Assembly (NCBI RefSeq): GCF_900103845.1 | Contig: NZ_FNIJ01000001.1 | Coordinates: 119,659 to 183,658 of the forward strand | Length of the DNA: 64,000 nt | Direction: 5' to 3' | Origin: Pseudomonas jinjuensis | GTDB taxonomy: Bacteria; Pseudomonadota; Gammaproteobacteria; Pseudomonadales; Pseudomonadaceae | Shown: piece after piece, positions 21,444-30,636 of the stretch | How positions within the stretch are numbered: the first letter of the stretch is position 1 | Layout: every line of letters starts with the position of its first letter | Program-made: the position numbers and the translations under genes | Notes under the pieces: model-generated | Database searches by the model: none | The model's input: only the letters and a program-made list of their open reading frames with translations | Told to the model about the DNA's origin: nothing

Positions 21444-21476
21444 CGGGCTCATGGACCTCCATGAGCCCGTTTCTTC
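21444..21476 (+). terminator. Terminator after mgtE
   Basis: CGGGCTCATGG (21444-21454) and CCATGAGCCCG (21459-21469) form a perfect 11-bp stem with a 4-base loop, followed by TTTCTTC. Confidence 0.8.
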
Positions 21477-21576
21477 ATCCGCGCCAGCCTCGCGCAGCCA
21501 CCCGGCACTGGCCGAAACGCTCCGCGCCTGCTGAACTGCTTTCAGCGGAGAAGATTCGGGATCGAGGCCATCAGCC

Positions 21577-22659
21577 ATGCAAGCCACCCTGTTCAGCGTC
21601 GGCGATCCGGTGCCCTGGTTCCATTGCCGCACGCGCCTGAGGGAGCGTTTCTACTTCGACAACGTCGCCGGCCGGTACGTGGTGCTGTCCTTCTTCGAAT
21701 CGGCCGGCGATCCGGGAACCCGCGGCTTCCTCGCGGAAATCCACGCCGCGCGCCAGCATTTCAACGACAACCACCTGAGTTTCTTCGGTGTTTCCACCGA
21801 CCCCGACGACGAGAAGCAGGGCCGGATCGAGGATGAACTGCCGGGTGTCCGCTACTTCTGGGATTTCGATCGCGCGGTCAGCCGGCGCTATGGCGTCCTC
21901 GACGGCGACGGGCGTGTCCGGGCGACGACCTATCTGCTCGATCCGACGCTTCGCGTGCTGGCCGTGATCCCGCCGACGGTGCCGGTGGAAGAGCGGGCGC
22001 AGGCATTGATCCGGCATCTCGACGACCTGCCCGCCCTGCCCAGCACGCACCCGGCCACGGAACATGCGCCGGTGATCGTGGTGCCGCGCGTCTTCGAGCC
22101 ATCGCTGTGCGAGGCCCTGATCCGCTATTACGAGGAGCAGGGCGGCACGGAGTCCGGCTTCATGGTGGAACAGGACGGCAAGACCATCGAGGTGAGCGAC
22201 CATGCCCACAAGCGGCGCCGCGACTGTTTCGTCCAGGACCAGCAACTGACCGATGCCTGCACGCGGAGGATCAGGCGGCGACTGGTTCCGGAAATCGCCA
22301 AGGCGTTCCAGTTCCGCGTGACGCGCCTGGAGCGCCTGCTGGTGGCGTGCTACGACAGCGCCGAGGGCGGGCATTTCCGTCCGCACCGGGACAACACCAC
22401 CAGGGGCACCGCGCATCGCCGCTTCGCCGTGTCGCTGTTCCTCAACAGCGGCGAGTACGAGGGCGGCTTCCTGCGCTTCCCGGAGTACGGCAACGCCCTG
22501 TACAGCGCGCCGACCGGCGGCGCGGTGGTGTTCTCCTGCTCGCTGCTGCACCAGGCGACGGCGGTGACCAGCGGGCGTCGCTACATGTTCCTGCCCTTCC
22601 TCTATGACGAGGCGGCGCATCTGGTTCGCGAGGAGAACCGGCAGTATCTGGTGAGCTGA
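21577..22659 (+). CDS. Degenerate peroxiredoxin fused to a 2OG-Fe(II) oxygenase
   Basis: A 360-aa two-domain protein. Residues ~1-155 have an AhpC/TSA thioredoxin-like fold (FSVGDPVPWF, YVVLSFFESAGDPGTRGF, FFGVSTDPDDE). The peroxidatic cysteine of the PGCT-type motif is replaced: the sequence reads PGTR at 46-49. Residues ~170-345 are a prolyl-4-hydroxylase-like dioxygenase: iron ligands H270 and D272 in FRPHRDNT, distal H325 and 2-oxoglutarate-binding R in HQATAVTSGRRYMF. It should use 2-oxoglutarate and O2, with an unknown protein or small-molecule substrate. No signal peptide is seen, so cytoplasmic. It stands alone between mgtE and amrZ. I trust the oxygenase call more than any role for the N-terminal domain. 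Confidence 0.8.
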   Translation: MQATLFSVGDPVPWFHCRTRLRERFYFDNVAGRYVVLSFFESAGDPGTRGFLAEIHAARQHFNDNHLSFFGVSTDPDDEKQGRIEDELPGVRYFWDFDRAVSRRYGVLDGDGRVRATTYLLDPTLRVLAVIPPTVPVEERAQALIRHLDDLPALPSTHPATEHAPVIVVPRVFEPSLCEALIRYYEEQGGTESGFMVEQDGKTIEVSDHAHKRRRDCFVQDQQLTDACTRRIRRRLVPEIAKAFQFRVTRLERLLVACYDSAEGGHFRPHRDNTTRGTAHRRFAVSLFLNSGEYEGGFLRFPEYGNALYSAPTGGAVVFSCSLLHQATAVTSGRRYMFLPFLYDEAAHLVREENRQYLVS

Positions 22660-22839
22660 CGAACCGCTGGCAGGGCAGGGCTTCTTTAGCGGGAGGGGAG
22701 TTCAGCGGTCTGCCGGAAAGAAATGCAGAGCAGGCCCATGGGGATTCATGAGCCTGTTTCCATCGGCGCGGCCTGGCAGACGATGCCTTCGACGACCGGC
22801 ATCAGCCTCGCGGGCCGGCTTTTTCATCCCATGCGATCT

Positions 22840-23172
22840 TCAGGCGTCGTTCTGCGCCAGCTCGGCATCGTGGGCGATCAGTGCGATCAGCGCGTTCTGC
22901 TGGCGATGGGTCAGCTGGCGGAAGCGTTGCAGCAGCTCGCGCTCGTGCGGGCTCAGTTCCGGGCTGTCCAGGCGCAGGCCGTGGCTGTCCTGCAGGGCGC
23001 CTTCACGGAGCAGGCTCTGCTCCAGGCGGGCAATGATCTCCGAGTTCATGCTGCGGTGATGACTGCGGGCGACCTCAGCGATGCGTTCACGCATGCCCTC
23101 GGGCAGGCGAACGACGAACTTGTCTGCGGTGCGGCTGGAGTAGGTGGGAGTTGCCTGTTTCAATGGGCGCAT
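22840..23172 (-). CDS. amrZ: Ribbon-helix-helix regulator AmrZ (AlgZ)
   Basis: A 110-aa Arc/Mnt-family DNA-binding protein controlling alginate and motility genes in Pseudomonas. The extended N-terminal arm and ribbon, [19 protein letters not shown] then [16 protein letters not shown], with [17 protein letters not shown] as the helix-helix part, are nearly identical to P. aeruginosa AmrZ. The C-terminal ~40 residues ([23 protein letters not shown]) match its tetramerisation region. An AT-richer stretch of 433 bases separates it from divergent phnN, consistent with the long leader reported for this gene in P. aeruginosa. Confidence 0.94.
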   Translation of the reverse strand: MRPLKQATPTYSSRTADKFVVRLPEGMRERIAEVARSHHRSMNSEIIARLEQSLLREGALQDSHGLRLDSPELSPHERELLQRFRQLTHRQQNALIALIAHDAELAQNDA

Positions 23173-23605
23173 ACATTAACCTGTTCAGTCGATAAGAACG
23201 GAGCGGTAGGAATCGGGTCTGGCGCTTTGACAGCGGGTTGCTCCGAATGTTCAGCGCGGAATGGGAGTTTTATTATTCTCCGCGGCTACCTGACCTGCAT
23301 CCTAGACGTCATTGTCTGGCGGGTGAAGGCTAATTGCCAGTAGCGGATTTCCTAAATATGACAGAGAAGTGGACGCACTTTTCGTCGTCATTGGAAATTC
23401 CCCGGCAGATTAACCAATCGATCAAAAATGCGAATTGAACGCAGCCGAAGTTGGGTGCCATTTCAAATAAATCTGCAATATTTCCAGCGGCGCCTGTCCA
23501 ATCCTGCACGAAGCCTGGACGAGACGACAGGCTTTTGATCGGCGGCCGTCACCGCGCCCCGGCCGGGCTGGTAATCTGCCGCGTCTGGAAAATTCAGAGA
23601 ATCCT
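23173..23605. promoter_or_regulatory. Long intergenic region between amrZ and phnN
   Basis: No gene is visible. The segment is noticeably richer in A and T than its surroundings, as expected for the amrZ promoter and leader. GGCTAATTGCCAG (23328-23340) has the GGC/GCC inverted shape of AmrZ sites and may be an autoregulatory operator. GCCTGTC (23492-23498) and GACAGGC (23526-23532) followed by TTTT could form a long-loop hairpin. I could not find a convincing sigma-22 promoter. Confidence 0.4.
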
Positions 23606-24166
23606 ATGGCAGGCAGACTGATCTACCTGATGGGGCCCTCCGGTTCGGGCAAGGACAGCCTGCTGCTGGCGGCGCGCGAGGCGCTGGCGGCGCAGGGATG
23701 CCGGATCGCCCGGCGCGTGGTCACGCGCAGGAGGAAGGCCCACGGCGAGGATGCGCACAATGTATCGCCGGAAGAATTCGACGCGCTGGAAAGGGCCAGC
23801 GCCTTCGCCATGAGCTGGCGGGCCAACGGGCTCGCCTACGGGATTCCCCGGCAGATCGACCAGTGGCTGGCGGAAGGCTACGACGTGCTGGTCAACGGTT
23901 CGCGCGGCTATCTCGCCGAGGCGCGGCGCCGTTATCCCGGCCTGCTGGCGCTGCTGCTGAGCGTCACCCCGGACGTGCTGCGCCAGCGCCTGCAGGCGCG
24001 CGGGCGGGAGACGCCGGAAGAGATCGAGGCGCGGCTGGCGCGCAACGCCGCCTTCGCCAGGGGGCTGGAGGGGCCGGTGATCGTGCTGGACAACTCCGTC
24101 GGCCTGGACTGCACCACCGACCATCTGCTCGCGCTGCTGGGCGAGGCGCCGCGCGTCGCCAGCTGA
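23606..24166 (+). CDS. phnN: Ribose 1,5-bisphosphate phosphokinase PhnN
   Basis: A 186-aa guanylate-kinase-like enzyme that makes PRPP from ribose 1,5-bisphosphate and ATP during phosphonate breakdown. The P-loop is LIYLMGPSGSGKDSLL at the extreme N-terminus; RRVVTRRRKAHGEDAHNVSPEEFDAL and GLAYGIPRQIDQWLAEGYDVLVNGSR are family motifs. The usual phn C-P lyase operon is absent here, so it is either a separated member or serves PRPP salvage. A PhnO-like acetyltransferase lies tail to tail, five bases away. Confidence 0.88.
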   Translation: MAGRLIYLMGPSGSGKDSLLLAAREALAAQGCRIARRVVTRRRKAHGEDAHNVSPEEFDALERASAFAMSWRANGLAYGIPRQIDQWLAEGYDVLVNGSRGYLAEARRRYPGLLALLLSVTPDVLRQRLQARGRETPEEIEARLARNAAFARGLEGPVIVLDNSVGLDCTTDHLLALLGEAPRVAS

Positions 24167-24171
24167 CAACC

Positions 24172-24642
24172 TCAGGCGAGCTTCAGCGACAGGCTCACCC
24201 CGTGTGGCGCGAAGCCCAGCGCGGCGTAGAAGCGATGGGCCATCTCGCGGTCCTGGTGGCTGGACAGCGCCAGCTTGTAGCAGCCCCAGTCCCGCGCCTG
24301 TTCGACGGCATGGCCGATCAGCGCCTGGCCGATGCCCTGGCCGCGGGCGCGGGTGTCCACCACCATGTCCTCGAGGATCGCCGAGCGCGCGAAGTCGTGG
24401 GCGATGTGTTCGATCAGGTGCAGGCTGCAGGTGCCCAGCAGCACGCCGTCGCGTTCGGCGACCAGGGTGACCTGCAGGGGATTGCGCAGCCGAAGCCGCC
24501 CGGCCAGTTGCACCGGGTCGGGCTCCGGGTCGTCGGAACCCAGTTGCGCCAGTAGCGGCGCCAGCGCCGGCGCATCGGCCGGAACCGCGACACGCACGGC
24601 GAAGGTGGCGAAGGGCGAATCGGGCGAGGCGGCGGAACTCAT
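24172..24642 (-). CDS. GNAT acetyltransferase, PhnO-like
   Basis: A 156-aa GCN5-related N-acetyltransferase. The acetyl-CoA-binding motif A is visible as LEDMVVDTRARGQGIGQALIGHAVEQAR (R/Q-x-x-G-x-G/A within ARGQGIGQ), followed by ALSSHQDREMAHRFYAALGF. The middle segment TCSLHLIEHIAHDFARSAILEDMVV has the same layout as aminoalkylphosphonate N-acetyltransferase PhnO, and the neighbour is phnN, another phn-operon function. A phosphonate-related role is therefore plausible, but a generic GNAT cannot be excluded. AGGAGG precedes the start. Confidence 0.72.
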   Translation of the reverse strand: MSSAASPDSPFATFAVRVAVPADAPALAPLLAQLGSDDPEPDPVQLAGRLRLRNPLQVTLVAERDGVLLGTCSLHLIEHIAHDFARSAILEDMVVDTRARGQGIGQALIGHAVEQARDWGCYKLALSSHQDREMAHRFYAALGFAPHGVSLSLKLA

Positions 24643-24747
24643 GGCTAACCTCCTGGCTGTGCTGAAAAATTATCGGCATGCCGGATGGCATTGGCATGAC
24701 AAATCGTCCGGCGATGGTTAACATGCGGACCCACTTCATCGCGCGTC

Positions 24748-24822
24748 GTCCCCATAGTTCAAGGGATAGAATAAGCCCCTCCTAAGGGCTAGATACTGGT
24801 TCGAATCCAGTTGGGGACGCCA
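24748..24822 (+). tRNA. tRNA-Arg (anticodon CCT)
   Basis: The acceptor arm GTCCCCA (24748-24754) pairs with TGGGGAC (24812-24818), followed by discriminator G and an encoded CCA. The anticodon stem AGCCC/GGGCT encloses the loop CTCCTAA with anticodon CCT. The T loop TTCGAAT is standard (GGTTCGAATCC). Length is 75 bases. No duplicated 3' end of the tRNA is seen nearby, so there is no evidence for an integrated element at this site. Confidence 0.95.
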
Positions 24823-25038
24823 TCCACCCCGCCCGTGGCCGGCCGCTCGCGCCGATTCCTGTCTCGCCCCTCTCCAAATCGCAGCAATCACCAGGCCGCG
24901 CCATTCGCCGCTTCGTCGTGGGCTAATCTTCTGGATGCACCGGCCGCTCCGCTTCACGCGCGTGGCGCTGCCGCACAGATCGCCGCCCGAAACGCAGGCA
25001 GCGCGTCCATTCATTCCAGACGATAAGGAGTGCGCAAA

Positions 25039-25422
25039 ATGGCTGTTTTCACGCACGTAACAGTCGGCACCAACAACCTGCCTCAAGCTCGCGAATTCTA
25101 CGATGACGTTCTCGGCAAGTTCGGCCTGAAGCGCCTCGCCGACCTGGGCGACAACGGCTCCATCTGGGGCGTGGATGCCCCCTCGTTCTTCGTCCTCAGG
25201 CCCGCCAACGGCCAGCCGGCCACGGTCGGCAACGGCGTCACGGTCAGCTTCGAGGCGCCCGACCGGGCTTCCATCGACGCCGCCCATGGCGCCGCTCTCG
25301 CGCGCGGCGGCCAGGATGAGGGCGCCCCGGGCCCGCGCAGCTGGAAGGAGAACGCCTACGCCGCGTACTTCCGCGACCTCGACGGCAACAAGATCGCCGC
25401 CTACTGCTTCAAGCCCGCCTGA
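25039..25422 (+). CDS. VOC-family (glyoxalase/bleomycin-resistance fold) protein
   Basis: A 127-aa single-domain protein of the vicinal oxygen chelate superfamily. Typical features are FTHVTVGTNNLPQAREFYDDVLG at the N-terminus (His metal ligand) and AYAAYFRDLDGNKIAAYCFKP at the C-terminus (the RDxDGN motif and the position of the second ligand). AAGGAG at 25025-25030 is well spaced for ATG 25039; a GTG at 25030 overlaps it. The reaction cannot be told from sequence; members include lyases, dioxygenases and resistance proteins. Confidence 0.85.
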   Translation: MAVFTHVTVGTNNLPQAREFYDDVLGKFGLKRLADLGDNGSIWGVDAPSFFVLRPANGQPATVGNGVTVSFEAPDRASIDAAHGAALARGGQDEGAPGPRSWKENAYAAYFRDLDGNKIAAYCFKPA

Positions 25423-26030
25423 AGCCCCGTTTCGCCAGCTCCCGCGCTGCGGCGCGGGAGCGCCACCAGCCGGTAGCGCGCCAGTTCCCCGGGCGACAGC
25501 ACGCGCATGTCGTGCGGGGCGATGCCGTTCATGTCTTCCAGCAGGCTGGCGGAAACGTCCATCTCGCGCAGATACGCCGCCGGGCTGTAGCGGCTGGTGC
25601 CGTGGGCCGAGGCGGCCGCCGAATCGCCGGCGGGATAGTAGGGGCGGTGCAGGCCCACGTGCCCGCGCACCGTGCGCGCATTGCCGGCGGCCAGCAGGTA
25701 GACGCAGGCGCCCTGGCACACTGCGTTGGCCGGCACCAGCGCATCGAAGCCGGAATCCCGCAGCAGCCTGCCCATGCGGATCGCTTCGGCGACGCTGCCG
25801 CCGATGCTGTCCAGCAGCACCAGCTTCTTCTCGTACTTGCCCGGATTCTCGCGGATGCCGCGGATCAGCGCCTCATAGTCGCCGGGCGCGATGTCCTCGG
25901 AAACGCGCACCGCCAGCACCGGGCCGAGGCTCTTGTGCTGCGCGGGGCGCACGTCGACCCTGGCCATGGCAAGGGTCGAACAGAGGGCTGAAAGGGCGAT
26001 CAGGGCGGCCCGGAATGCGCGACTGGGCAT
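25401..26030 (-). CDS. Exported ClpP/crotonase-fold protein (COG3904-like)
   Basis: A 209-aa protein with a signal peptide (MPSRAFRAALIALSALCSTLAMA). The mature part has the ClpP-like pattern of bacterial periplasmic COG3904 proteins: LVLLDSIGGSVAEAIRMGRLLR, then VPANAVCQGACVYLLAAGNARTVRGHVGLHRPYY. In many relatives the paired-cysteine segment reads CxSAC with a serine at the nucleophile position; here it is CQGAC, so catalysis is doubtful. The two cysteines could form a disulphide. The reading frame continues upstream to 26462, but the signal peptide and position fix the start at 26030. Its 3' end overlaps the convergent VOC gene by 22 bases. Confidence 0.75.
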   Translation of the reverse strand: MPSRAFRAALIALSALCSTLAMARVDVRPAQHKSLGPVLAVRVSEDIAPGDYEALIRGIRENPGKYEKKLVLLDSIGGSVAEAIRMGRLLRDSGFDALVPANAVCQGACVYLLAAGNARTVRGHVGLHRPYYPAGDSAAASAHGTSRYSPAAYLREMDVSASLLEDMNGIAPHDMRVLSPGELARYRLVALPRRSAGAGETGLQAGLKQ

Positions 26031-26176
26031 GACTGCGAAACTTCCTCTACCTATCTCATCGGCAGATGCAGAAGATAGCCTCTGCGAGGCATGGCCGAAT
26101 AGTGGCAGTCGCTCAGAAAAGCCCCGGGCGCGGGTAACTGGCGATCCCGGCCTGATGGTGGATAACGCCGGCGGCG

Positions 26177-26983
26177 TTATCCACCCTGCGAGAGCGGATG
26201 GCCGGTGAATCGCGGCTCGCGCTTCTCGATGAACGCCTGCACCCCCTCGCGCGCATCCGCGCTGCGGGTGCTCGCCAGCAATGCCGCGCCTTCGATGTCC
26301 AGGTGGGTCTGCACATCGCGGCCCGCTGCGCCGTCGCACAGCTGCTTGACCAGCCCGAAGGCGGTGGTGGCGCCGCAGGCCAGGGTGCGGATCAGTGCTT
26401 CCGCCGCGCCGGCCAGTTCCCCCGGCGCGTGCAACTGGTCGAACAGCCCCATCGCCAGGCACTGCCGGGCGTCAAAGGTCTCGTTGAGGATGAACAGGCG
26501 CTTGGCCCGCGCGGCGCCGATGCGCTGGGCGACATGGTACGAGGCGCCGATATCCGGGGTCAGGCCGATGGCCGTATAGCCGCCGCGTACCCGCACCCTG
26601 TCGCTGGCGAGGACGAAGTCGGCGCAGCAGGCCAGGGCGATGCCCGCGCCGCCGGCGCTGCCATGCACCACGCTGACCACCGGCACCGGCAGGCTCGCCA
26701 GTTGCTTCATCGCTGGGTTGAGCCGTTCCAGCATGGCGCCGATGTGCTCGGGCAGGCGCTTGCGGTTCTCGACGAACTCGCCGATGTCGCCGCCGCTGCA
26801 GAAGCGCGGGCCGTTGGCGGAGATCACCAGCACGCGCAGATCGGCGCGGGCGATCTGCTCCACGGCATCGGCGAAGGCGGCGCAGAAGGCCAGGCTGATG
26901 GCGTTGCCGTCGTCCGGACGGTTGAGGACGAGGCGGGCGATGCCAGCTTCGACGCTGTAAAGAACTGGGGGCTGGGGGTTCAA
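26177..26983 (-). CDS. Enoyl-CoA hydratase/isomerase (crotonase) family protein
   Basis: A 268-aa crotonase-fold enzyme acting on an acyl-CoA. The oxyanion-hole segments are RFCSGGDIGEF (residues ~60-70) and VHGSAGGAGIALACCADFVLA (~107-127). The position of the second catalytic glutamate of true hydratases is not glutamate; instead IGLTPDIGASYH carries an aspartate as in PaaG-type delta3-delta2-enoyl-CoA isomerases, so isomerase activity is at least as likely as hydration. It is the distal gene of the leftward arm of the catabolic island. Confidence 0.85.
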   Translation of the reverse strand: MNPQPPVLYSVEAGIARLVLNRPDDGNAISLAFCAAFADAVEQIARADLRVLVISANGPRFCSGGDIGEFVENRKRLPEHIGAMLERLNPAMKQLASLPVPVVSVVHGSAGGAGIALACCADFVLASDRVRVRGGYTAIGLTPDIGASYHVAQRIGAARAKRLFILNETFDARQCLAMGLFDQLHAPGELAGAAEALIRTLACGATTAFGLVKQLCDGAAGRDVQTHLDIEGAALLASTRSADAREGVQAFIEKREPRFTGHPLSQGG

Positions 26984-27024
26984 GGTGGGTACTCCTGAAA
27001 AATAGCTTCCCGCTCCAACACCGG

Positions 27025-27091
27025 GTTCGCGAACAAGCTCGCTCCTACAGGGGCACGACGCTGCCGTGTAGGAGCGAGCTTGCTCGCGAAC
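27025..27091. repeat. Inverted REP pair (BIME-like)
   Basis: Positions 27025-27049 (beginning GTTCGCGAACAAGC) and 27067-27091 are inverted copies, 24 of 25 bases matching, separated by 17 bases. This is the GCTCGCTCCTAC form of Pseudomonas REP. It separates the crotonase gene from the DUF1254 gene. Confidence 0.85.
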
Positions 27092-27142
27092 AACTCTCCC
27101 GGCGGCGCAGAGGCTGGCCTCCTGCGATGGAGCGAGGGTGAC

Positions 27143-28549
27143 TCAGTTGACCCGCTGCACCGCCGGCAACCGATAGCGGCCGTCGAGCACCGCCGGCTCC
27201 GGGCCGTAGAAGCGCATGGTCAGGTTGAACGGGCCTTCCGGCGCCGGCAGCCAGTTGGCGGTGTCCGCCGGGCGCTCGTGCTGGATGACCAGGGTGATCG
27301 AGCCGTCGGCGTCGGTCTTCAGGCCGTCGGTGGTGCTGCCGATGCTGTAGCGGCGGAAGTCGTTCTCGACGAAGTACATGTCCGGGCCGTACAGCGACAG
27401 GTTCCAGAACACCGCCGCCGGCGGCTGCTCGCCTTTGGCGAAGCGCAGCACGTACCTGTGCCTGCCGCTCAGGGGGTCGCCCTGGTCGTCGATTTCGGTG
27501 TTCGGGTAGTAGACCTGCTCGGCGTTCTGCGCGCCGATCACGTTCCTGGTCAGCGTCGCGCGCAGCGGGAAGTCGTAGCCGGCGCGGCCGCCGAGCATGA
27601 AGTAGCGCCAGCCATTGGTGACTTCGCCGGGGTTCTGCCAGCGCTGGGCGACGATCTGCTCGCCGGCCTGCGCCGCGCGGGCCAGGCCGCGCAGGGTGGC
27701 CGCGTCCAGCGAGCGCCAGTCGAAGCCGCGGGCGATGCTCAGGCCGATGGTGCCGAAGCTGTCGATCAGCGACTGGTCGCGGTCGCCGGTGGCGGGCAGG
27801 AATTTCTGCATGGCCTGGCCGAGATAATCGAAGAAGCGCACGTTCTCCGGCGCGGCGCTGACGTAGTCGGCCGGCAGCTCGGCCTTCGGCGCCTTGTAGG
27901 CAAGGCCCTCGCGCTGGTAGGCAGACAGCGGCATCAGCTGGAAGCCCTTCTGCGCCTCGACGGCGAGCGGGATCTCGGCCGAGGTGGGGGCGTTGATGCG
28001 CGCGGCGACGATGGCGAAGTTGGTGCGCGACTGGATCAGCTGCATGCCGGCCGGCACCACGCCGCGGAAACCGGGTGCGACGATCAGGTAGTCGCCCGGC
28101 TGCGGGCCGGCGTTGCCGCCGATATTGGCCGTCACCTCGTCCAGCATGTTGCCGACCTGGATCAGCGACCAGCGCTTTTCCGGCAGCTGCGGTACGTGGA
28201 GCACGAAGGGTTCGCTGCGCAGGTCGAGGCGCGCATAGGCATCGATGGTCACGTTGTTGGGCGTGACGACGGTGCGGTCCCTGGCGGTCTTCAGCTCGGT
28301 GTGCTTGCGGAAGCTGTTCAGGTTGACCACGCCGGCCTTGATGCTGCGCAGCCCGCCCATGTCGTAGCGGACCAGCGGATAGCCCCAGGCGTAGGCCTGG
28401 ATGCCCAGTGCGTAGGCGTACTCTTCGCGGGCCTGCTCGGCGGACATCGCGCTTGCCGTCCTTGCGTCGGCGGCCAGCGCAGGGGCGTAGGTGGGAACAA
28501 GCAGGGAAAGACCGAGGCCCAGGGCCAGTGCGAGTTTCGTTCTTGTCAT
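27143..28549 (-). CDS. Exported DUF1254/DUF1214 protein
   Basis: A 468-aa protein with an N-terminal signal peptide (MTRTKLALALGLGLSLLVPTYAPALA). DUF1254 occupies roughly residues 45-190 (YALGIQAYAWGYPLVRYDMGG, VTPNNVTIDAYARLDLRSEPFVLHVP) and DUF1214 the C-terminal ~120 residues (FWNLSLYGPDMYFVENDFRRYSIGSTTDGL, then GPFNLTMRFYGPEP). Two further members are encoded at 47224 and 48788 in the same island. The family is of unknown biochemical function and is often found beside lipid, steroid or hydrocarbon catabolic genes. It should be periplasmic. Confidence 0.88.
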   Translation of the reverse strand: MTRTKLALALGLGLSLLVPTYAPALAADARTASAMSAEQAREEYAYALGIQAYAWGYPLVRYDMGGLRSIKAGVVNLNSFRKHTELKTARDRTVVTPNNVTIDAYARLDLRSEPFVLHVPQLPEKRWSLIQVGNMLDEVTANIGGNAGPQPGDYLIVAPGFRGVVPAGMQLIQSRTNFAIVAARINAPTSAEIPLAVEAQKGFQLMPLSAYQREGLAYKAPKAELPADYVSAAPENVRFFDYLGQAMQKFLPATGDRDQSLIDSFGTIGLSIARGFDWRSLDAATLRGLARAAQAGEQIVAQRWQNPGEVTNGWRYFMLGGRAGYDFPLRATLTRNVIGAQNAEQVYYPNTEIDDQGDPLSGRHRYVLRFAKGEQPPAAVFWNLSLYGPDMYFVENDFRRYSIGSTTDGLKTDADGSITLVIQHERPADTANWLPAPEGPFNLTMRFYGPEPAVLDGRYRLPAVQRVN

Positions 28550-28622
28550 TGTCGTTCTCGAAGCAACTGGAAGAGAAAGGCGAAGGCCGGCGCGGATGGC
28601 TCCGCGCCGGCCCCCCGGGGCA

Positions 28623-29771
<1,149 letters not shown>

Positions 29772-29837
29772 GTCTCGGTCACCTGAGGAAATTCGTCATC
29801 GAAGCGGGCCTGTCCATGGCCGGCCCGCGAGGGTGGT

Positions 29838-30611
29838 TCAGCGCTTGCTCTTGGCCAGGAAGCCGGCGATCGCGTCCTTGTGGAACTGGGTGGTGAAGCA
29901 CTCCTTCTCCGCGGCGAGGGAGAAGTCCAGCACCAGGTTCACGGTGTCGCGCAGGATTTTGTTCACCGACGCCTTGGTCGAGCGGATGGCGATCTGCGAG
30001 CCGCCGGCCAGGCGCTGGGCGAAGGCCTGGGCGCGGGCGACCAGTTCGTCGGCGGGCACCACGTCGGTGACCAGGCCGATGCGCTCGGCTTCCGCCGCGC
30101 TCAGCACGTCGCCGGTCATCAGGTAGCGCTTGGCGCGGGCCGGGCCGGCCAGCAGCGGCCAGATCGCCGAGCCGCCGTCGCCGGCGGTGACGCCGATGGA
30201 TACGTGCGGGTCGGACAGTTTGGCGTTGTCGGCGGCGAACACCGTGTCACCGAACAGCGCGATGGTGCAGCCGAGGCCGACCGCCAGGCCGTTCACCGCG
30301 GTGATCAGCGGCTGCGGCAGTTCGAGGATGTCGATGATGATCTTGCGCGCCTCGACGAACAGGCGGTCGAGGTCTTCCTGCGGCATGCCGTGGAACCACG
30401 ACAGGTCGCCGCCGGCGGAGAAGGCGCGGCCGGCGCCGGTCAGCACCACGGCGTCGACGCTCCTGTCCTGGGCGATGTCGGCGAACACCCGGGACAGCTC
30501 GGTGTGCAGCAGCGAACTGGTCGCGTTGAGGGTTTCCGGCTGGTTCAGGGTGACGGTCAGCACGCGGCCTTCCTGGCTGAACCTGATGGCCTGGTATTTC
30601 GAATAATCCAT
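29838..30611 (-). CDS. Enoyl-CoA hydratase/isomerase family protein
   Basis: A 257-aa crotonase-fold protein: LTGAGRAFSAGGDLSWFHGM forms the first oxyanion-hole segment and NGLAVGLGCTIALFGDTVFAADNA the second. The second acid-base region reads SIGVTAGDGGSAIWPLLAG, again lacking the canonical PE-x-x-x-G glutamate, so the exact reaction (hydration, isomerisation or hydrolysis) is open. GGAG before the ATG supports the start. It lies between the acyl-CoA dehydrogenase and an SDR, with short gaps that indicate one leftward operon. Confidence 0.87.
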   Translation of the reverse strand: MDYSKYQAIRFSQEGRVLTVTLNQPETLNATSSLLHTELSRVFADIAQDRSVDAVVLTGAGRAFSAGGDLSWFHGMPQEDLDRLFVEARKIIIDILELPQPLITAVNGLAVGLGCTIALFGDTVFAADNAKLSDPHVSIGVTAGDGGSAIWPLLAGPARAKRYLMTGDVLSAAEAERIGLVTDVVPADELVARAQAFAQRLAGGSQIAIRSTKASVNKILRDTVNLVLDFSLAAEKECFTTQFHKDAIAGFLAKSKR

Positions 30612-30636
30612 GGGGTGCTCCAGTGATCGGATGGGG

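Noticed and set aside
23422-23453. Possible sigma-22 (AlgU) promoter for amrZ on the minus strand (CAACTT at 23448-23453)
   Set aside because: The -10 element and spacing do not fit the GAACTT-N16/17-TCTGA pattern.
24748-25038. tRNA-Arg as attachment site of a genomic island
   Set aside because: No integrase and no repeated tRNA 3' end were seen downstream; the following genes look like ordinary chromosome.
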